DNA from: Rhizophagus irregularis
Lineage: Eukaryota; Glomeromycota; Glomeromycetes; Glomerales; Glomeraceae
Assembly (NCBI RefSeq): GCF_026210795.1
Contig: NC_089448.1
Coordinates: forward strand, 1,984,001-2,048,000
Direction of reading: 5' to 3'
DNA length: 64,000 nucleotides
Shown here: one piece after another, positions 58,157 to 64,000 of the stretch
Layout: each line of letters starts with the position of its first letter
How positions within the stretch are numbered: position 1 is the stretch's first letter
Translations under genes and position numbers: made by a program
The notes under the pieces: generated by a model
What the model was told of the DNA's origin: nothing
The model's input: the letters and a program-made list of their open reading frames with translations, nothing else
Databases searched by the model: none

Positions 58157-59490
58157 ATAGAAATTACAAGTTCATCAAACATAAAGTGCATTAATAATTT
58201 TATCAATTAACAAATTCATTTTAATTTAGAAAAGAAAAATTACATTATATAGAACAATATATTAATTAAAATCTTTTATTTTTATCGTAATAAAACGCGT
58301 CTATATTGATTGTTATAACCATTTAAGGTCTTATATAATTAAGCATAATACATAATTTAATCACGTTTGCGAGCAGGTATGTTATGTGTGTTTTCACCGC
58401 TTACTCTTGGGATAATATTTTTTACTAATAAAACACTCGCTATATGTTATATAGCAAAGAGTAGCGCCCTAATATTTTTATTTCTTTTCGTTAACTATTA
58501 TTAATTCTTTAAATAAAATATAAAACATACTGTGTTTCATCATACATTTCCCAATTTTCATATTAACCCGCTAAAGATTAAAAAGAAAACTTGGTTTTAG
58601 GAAAGAACTCAGTTGGGAAGAAGAATCTGATTATAAAAAAAAAATAAAAAATTTATTACCTGTTTTTAAATTATTTCAAGTCTTTATTGTAACGAAAAAT
58701 TGGACAATAGCGAATCATATGCTGATTGATGTGAGTAGGTTTAAGAGCTAGTATGTTCTAATCCCGAGATTTCGAGATAATAAAGTATCACATTTGCGAA
58801 TGAAAACACGTTTGTGTAATTGTAAGTGTTCTTCTCTAATGTTATAAAGTTTGATTCAATTGTTCGTCATCATTGAATGACCTAATTATAAGGAGTACAA
58901 AGAAATCCAATGTGAAGCAATTATTGTGAATGACCACGCAACTCGTTATTCTCATTGGATCTTTAGGCGAATGGTGCTCAAGTCACTGAGTTCCTGCAAT
59001 TACAGGTGTTGACGCTCGGTCTATCGTTCATTTACTTCGAAAGTTTAGCAAATTGCGTTTTTCCTACAATTACAAATTGAAACTAATAATAAAAAATAGA
59101 CCGTGATTTATTTGCTTATTCCCGTAAATTTATAAGCCATTTAAGCTTTTTATGAACAAGCCATAGTTTAATCAAGTTATCTACTTGATAATATCGATTC
59201 CGAAACTGAAGTAGTGGTCTCTATATAATTCTATTCTATTGTATTAATAACACATTTTATCTCATTTAAAAAAAGTTTCAATTTATATAAAAATTTTAAA
59301 TGTATATTAAATAGTAATTCATATGCTATATCAAAATTTCTGGCAGTCTTACGGAACGATAATTTGATCATTAAATTGAAACAATTAAAAATAATATGCA
59401 GTCAAACTTTTAAAATTTATTTTGAACGTTCCTTTGTTTAAAGTCCATAGAGCAACATTGCCTATTAGCCTCATTCCCTTAAAATACAAC
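58157..59490. other. Intergenic, no gene seen
   Basis: A+T-rich 3' flank of copy 2. A small hairpin GCTATAT-GTT-ATATAGC lies near 58440-58456. No coding frame with protein character was found. Confidence 0.5.
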
Positions 59491-59498
59491 TTATTAAT

Positions 59499-60396
59499 TA
59501 AAGTTGCCTGCCGCAAGTATTAATTACGGCATTCTGGATTACAACTTGGATTGCAACCCTGATTTAAACTATGGCTTAAAGTTGTAACGTGCCGTATTAA
59601 AGTTGTAATACGTAATTATAATCGGCAAATTATAACGATAATTAAAATGTTTTAAAAAATCAGGTTCTTGATTAGTTATTAAAAGATCAAAAACGTATTG
59701 TAAATGGAAAGCTAAACCCTTACTATATAGCTCCATTAGTGTGGTGGAATACATGTTTTCCATTACACCAAGTTCTGCAGCATGTGAACGAATGTTTTCA
59801 TCGCTATATGGAAAGCGCTGAACTCAATTAAAGTGAATAGATTAGAAGGATTGGCAAAGATTTATCGATTTAATCTATCAAATGCTGCAGAACAGTTTTA
59901 TCAAGCTCAAGAAGAAATTTCTCCTGAAATGGTAAAAAATATCATAGAAATAGTTTTTAATGAACTTGAGGAAGAAGCCTTTCTAGAAGAATCAGAGAGT
60001 GCTAAATTGCCAAATCCAGCTGAGCGCCTTCATACAGACGAGGTGAATTTAAACTTGAATATTTCGGATATGGTTGATTTCCGATCTCAAATTTTTCACT
60101 CTAATGTATTAATGAAAGAGAGGAATACGGTGATGAATCTAGATATACGCATTTGTATACAATCATTTATGTTTAAAGATGGTAAATAGTAAACAAAAAT
60201 CTAAAGAATTTTTATTAAAAATGTTCGTGTGATACAAAAAATTATTAAAATATTTAAATCAATATTAATAATAAAACTATGGTTAAATCCAATTACAATT
60301 TACAACTGGTTGGAAAATTACGGCAAAACATTACAGCTCTACGACATTACGTCACAACCTTCCAACTCTGTTACAACTTTACGGCACGCAACACTA
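59499..60396. mobile_element. Probable decayed hAT-like element
   Basis: The ends TAAAGTTGCCTGCCG (59499) and, inverted, TAGTGTTGCGTGCCG (60396) match at 12 of 15 positions. They are flanked by TTATTAAT and TTATTATG, an imperfect 8-bp duplication (6 of 8). Subterminal GTTGTAAC and TGCCGTA motifs recur in both ends in opposite orientation. It encloses one open frame (59833-60189). Moderate divergence suggests an old insertion. Confidence 0.5.
59833..60189 (+). CDS. Hypothetical ORF inside the hAT-like element
   Basis: A frame of 118 residues (AEQFYQAQEEISPEMVKNII, then EEEAFLEESESAKLPNPAER) with acidic helical character. The called start may be an internal Met or a GTG. No transposase motif is visible, and it is far shorter than a hAT transposase. 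It may be a remnant of element-encoded protein or a captured exon. Confidence 0.4.
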   Translation: MNRLEGLAKIYRFNLSNAAEQFYQAQEEISPEMVKNIIEIVFNELEEEAFLEESESAKLPNPAERLHTDEVNLNLNISDMVDFRSQIFHSNVLMKERNTVMNLDIRICIQSFMFKDGK

Positions 60397-60773
60397 TTAT
60401 TATGTCTATTTAATATTAAAAATAATCGGGAAAATAAAATACCTTAATACCCAGTTTATTTGTTATTCTACTTTGTGACTTTTAAGGTTTGTTGCATCAA
60501 ACGGAATTTCCGTCAATGATTGTAATGATTAGGTATAAACGCTGCATATTGCGGCTTATTACAAATTTAGTTAATCCAGATTATGAAATCCAAGTAATAT
60601 TACTTTTCGTGGCTAATTTTCTTGATAGACCTTAAAAACGATTGTTGTACAAATTATAAAAAAGGTATCAATAATTATTGATAAACAACAATAGAAAATT
60701 CGTTTATAAAAAGGAACGATTTCCCAGGCAGAAATCCTTTTTTTTTTCTCGTGCTCATAATTGCATTTACAGT
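60397..60773. other. 5' flank of the following gene
   Basis: A+T-rich, without recognised elements. A T-rich tract followed by CATTTACAG just before the ATG at 60774 could be a splice acceptor of an upstream non-coding exon. Confidence 0.35.
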
Positions 60774-63700
60774 ATGCGAGTTCAAGATTCTGACCGAGCT
60801 TCTGATAATTCTGGTAAGAATTTTATAAAGTAGATTTCCATTTACAGTTTTAACCATATATTATATTATACCTTGTTCCCGATTTTGTTTTTCTTTTTTA
60901 AAAAAAAAACGGTGTTATTATTGTTTTAAAAAAATAAATAAAAGTAAAATAAAATTAAATTAAATTAAAATGAATATAACCTTGTATCAGTAGTATGTGT
61001 ATAAAATAATAGAATTATAAAAAATCTTTTTAAATATTAAATATTAAATGATAAAAATGTAAATATTGAAAACATGATTATTCATATCAATTTTTTTTTT
61101 TTAGATTTTCAGGATGATTCCATAAATGGATCTACCGTTCTTATCAACCCTACTTCGATGCAGCGTCAAACTAGTATCGAATCCGAAAATTCTTTAAGTA
61201 CACTAGATGAAAATGAAATTGAATCTTCTCTCTTACCTCCATTTGTAAATGATTTTGATGTAAATCAAGTTGAATTACTTGAGCAAAATTTGAGTCAAAT
61301 TTTTCCACCACCGTATAATATTTTTTCCAGTAATGAGTTTCAAGAAGATCAACAAAGTTATGACGAAAATGCTTCCATGTCTCGGTATAGTGAATCTTTG
61401 ACTGAAGAATCTCAAATATCACATCAATTTGAAAGCCCAATTCAAATTAGTTACGACGAAATAATGAGCAAAACTGCTCAAAATTTAGATAATAACGATA
61501 CAAATATTAGAAAAGCTTTTGGAAGTGACATTAAGAACAAACCAGATATTAAGAACAAATCTGATTATAAAAACAAACCTGATTCCAAGAAGAGTATTCG
61601 TAATGTTCTTAAAAATCAAAAATTTTATATGAATACTCAAACTGAATATGGTAAAGACTTGGTCGAATATATTCCTGGATTATATCGTTTGTTATCTAAA
61701 GCTGATGATTCAAGTAGTTCTGGTATGTTTTATTTGTATTTATTCATCATATTTCTCAAAGAAAAATTAATTTTCTAATCACATATTTTAGCAGACCATA
61801 TAATTCTTTCCAAGGATTCTTTGAAGAAGCTATGCAACGATTGGTTTCCATTAAGTTTCAAATCTATTTCTGAAATTAATTATACAAAGCTGAATTCGAT
61901 TTCATTTCGCCTTATCGGATGTTATGGAAATCATGCTTTGATAGCAAAATTCTTATTAAATAATAAAATTATCAACCAAAAAATGTAATGTATTTTATTC
62001 GTAAATTCTTATGTTTTATTTTGATAATCGTAATTAAAAAATTTTCTCTTTATTTAGTCATAACTTACTTACAGATTCACAATCTTCCATGGAAGATGTG
62101 AATAAACCTTCTTTACGTCCAGGTATTTATTTATTAGTTGTGAACCCAGATTTAGGTTTAGTTATTCATTGGCCTGAAAACGGTTGCTATGAGGAAAATG
62201 CTTCCCCGCAAAAGAAACAAAATATGATTAATTTTCATAAGTATGTATTATAAATTATCATGTTTTTTAAAAAAATCTCGCTAACTTATTTAATCTAATA
62301 TTATAGATATTTGACAAATCTTACTGATCATCAGCTTTGCTTTATGATCGATAATGATCTGGAAAGTTTTGATTGGAATTTAAACAATCCTGATCTCAAT
62401 ACAAGTGATGAAAATGAATCATGTTATGAATTTGAAGTCAAGAAAAGTCAAGAAGAACAGGATGACTTCGAAGTTCATGATGGTTTTAAGGTTTTTATTT
62501 ATACTTTTTAAGTATTAACTTGTATTATGCGATACTTTCTTGAAAATTAACATAAATTTTTATTGAAGGTGAATTTATCTCTTAAAATCAAAACCGATAT
62601 GAACGTTAATCATCAATACGATGTACCTTTGTATCCGATTGGTAATCAAATTAATTTATTTTTTTGCATATGTAAATTTTGTTTATATCAAGAGATGATA
62701 ATTTTTTTTATTTTATTTTATAGTGGTTGAATCAACTACGAATCAATCATTCATTACTAGAAAGATGGTGAAAAAATTAAGTAAAAACGATTTGACTTTT
62801 TCGGCTGCATCATTTTCAACTGAACTTTGTAAAATACTTCAAGAGCGTAGTTTATACATTGATCGTAAATCGATGGATATGAAACAATTGGAATTTTTGA
62901 TAAAAAATGGATTCAAAGCAGAAACCAAACTTTTGAAACCATTTGATGACGCAATAGATGCTGCGAAATCACGAATGAAAAAGAAGATTGATCAAGCAAA
63001 ACGTACAATGGAAGAAGATGCAGAAATTATTACTAGGATGGGTTGGAAGAAATCTTATAGGTATTATAATTAACTAAATAATTAATTTCATTAATCGTAT
63101 TATTCACTAAAATGTATGTATATATTTTTAGCATATTTGAGACATTTGTTGATAAAGATCTTTTTGACAACTCGGAAAATGACGATAAAGTTATTGAAGA
63201 AGAAGGTAAATTAAGAAAATTTTCATTATTATGAAGATTATTGGCATTAATTAATTACCAATTTTATATTAAACTAATCTTTTTTTCAGAAATTAATAGA
63301 ATTCAGTCAAAATATCCAGAGGTTAAAGATATGATAAAGAAAATTAAAATTAATTCTCCTGATTGGATTAGGTTGAAAAAGAGATATGCAATGGCATATC
63401 TCGTCATAAATAATGTTTATAGATTATTGAATAATAATATAAAAAGATCAGAAGAAATTATAGAACGTGCAATTCAAGAATTTTATAGTATGTTCATTGA
63501 TGTAGAGACTGACACACATAAATTGGTTGAGAAATATGAGCTGCGATCACGGGATTTCTTTTCGAGCCTCTCTACGAGTTCTAGTGTTCCCCAATCGAAA
63601 TCACAGGAGAAGCTTACTTTTGATAAACTACGTATCAATCAGACCGACGAACAATCTAAAAGATTTATTCTTACTAAATCAGATTCTGAGTTTGTCCAGG

Positions 63701-63953
63701 ACATTATTAATTCACAATTTTTTGCAAAGTTAAATCATATAAGACAAGATGTATTAGTAGTATTCTCAAATGAATACCAAAATTGGAGAAAAGATAATTT
63801 TCCAAATAGCGTTAAAGAAATGGTTCCAACATTTTCTTTTAACAAGCAATTAATGGATAAGATAAACGATGATTTTTCTCGTGAGAAGAAAGAAATTGAG
63901 AATCATGAACTTGAAAGAATATGTTATGAATTAGAAAAAGGTCACCGTGATGG
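60774..63953 (+). CDS. Unrecognised multi-exon gene, 3' part outside window
   Basis: Nine exons fit with closed phase: 60774-60813, 61105-61722, 61792-61984, 62058-62240, 62307-62490, 62569-62641, 62724-63060, 63132-63205, 63290-63953. A tenth acceptor (TTTAG) ends exactly at the window edge. This gives 788 codons so far. The tiny first exon (MRVQDSDRASDNS) was placed by its donor and phase. Features: a Ser/Glu-rich N-terminus, a short repeat of DIKNKPD-type units near residue 150, and a compact middle (RPGIYLLVVNPDLGLVIHWP) followed by an acidic stretch. The long helical second half (MKKKIDQAKRTMEEDAE; NNNIKRSEEIIERAIQEFY) is probably coiled coil. No known domain was recognised and no function is proposed. 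Confidence 0.75.
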
Positions 63954-64000
63954 GTAAGCTATATTTATTAAGACATTTTTTAAAATCACCATTTATTTAG

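Overview
The window looks like nuclear DNA of an arbuscular-mycorrhizal fungus, most likely Rhizophagus or a close Glomeromycotina relative. It is very A+T-rich, its genes carry many short GT-AG introns, and the gene families seen (ZNFX1-like helicases, a kinase with an N-terminal Cys-pair module, an F-box/LRR-like protein, abundant degenerate transposons) match that group. The species is inferred from sequence character only, with no database search.

Layout. 145-8234 (+) and 50141-58156 (+) are two full-length paralogues of one nine-exon gene, encoding about 2468 and 2446 residues. Each joins an N-terminal ZNFX1-type region, a UPF1-like superfamily 1 helicase split by an acidic insert, a tandem array of 15-16 CGH/CW zinc-ligand repeats, and C-terminal NFX1-type zinc fingers. 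All eight introns fall at matching places in the two genes, and the reading phase closes across every junction. About 42 kb of mostly transposon-derived DNA separates them.

Between the copies, in order: a 518-bp fold-back hAT-like element with a perfect 8-bp target duplication (8579-9096); an inverted-repeat element (about 10048-10358); a degenerate Helitron on the minus strand (3' end at 13637, candidate 5' end near 21020) with telomere-like repeats and a long palindrome; a four-exon protein kinase gene (23079-21416, minus); two short Helitron-like termini; a 1.5-kb inverted-repeat element; a 66-bp satellite array (27115-28723); a 47-bp palindromic tandem array (29075-29400); decayed coding fragments (30.2-31.2 kb and 33.4-34.6 kb, minus); nested inverted repeats (32.4-33.0 kb); an F-box gene (36202-37674, plus) followed by a degenerate repeat; and a 6-kb, 5'-truncated LINE (42731-48788, minus) with a 15-bp target duplication, itself interrupted by a second hAT-like element (44181-44962).

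After the second helicase gene there is a probable decayed hAT-like element (59499-60396) and the first nine exons of an unrecognised gene (60774 to beyond the window end).

How the genes relate. The two helicases are the only pair with an evident common role. By analogy with animal ZNFX1 and fission-yeast Hrr1 they would act in RNA surveillance or small-RNA silencing, which is notable in a region so rich in mobile DNA; that link is inference. The copies differ in an RGG-repeat N-terminus (second copy only), in the length of the acidic insert, and in a recent 93-bp repeat amplification (second copy only).
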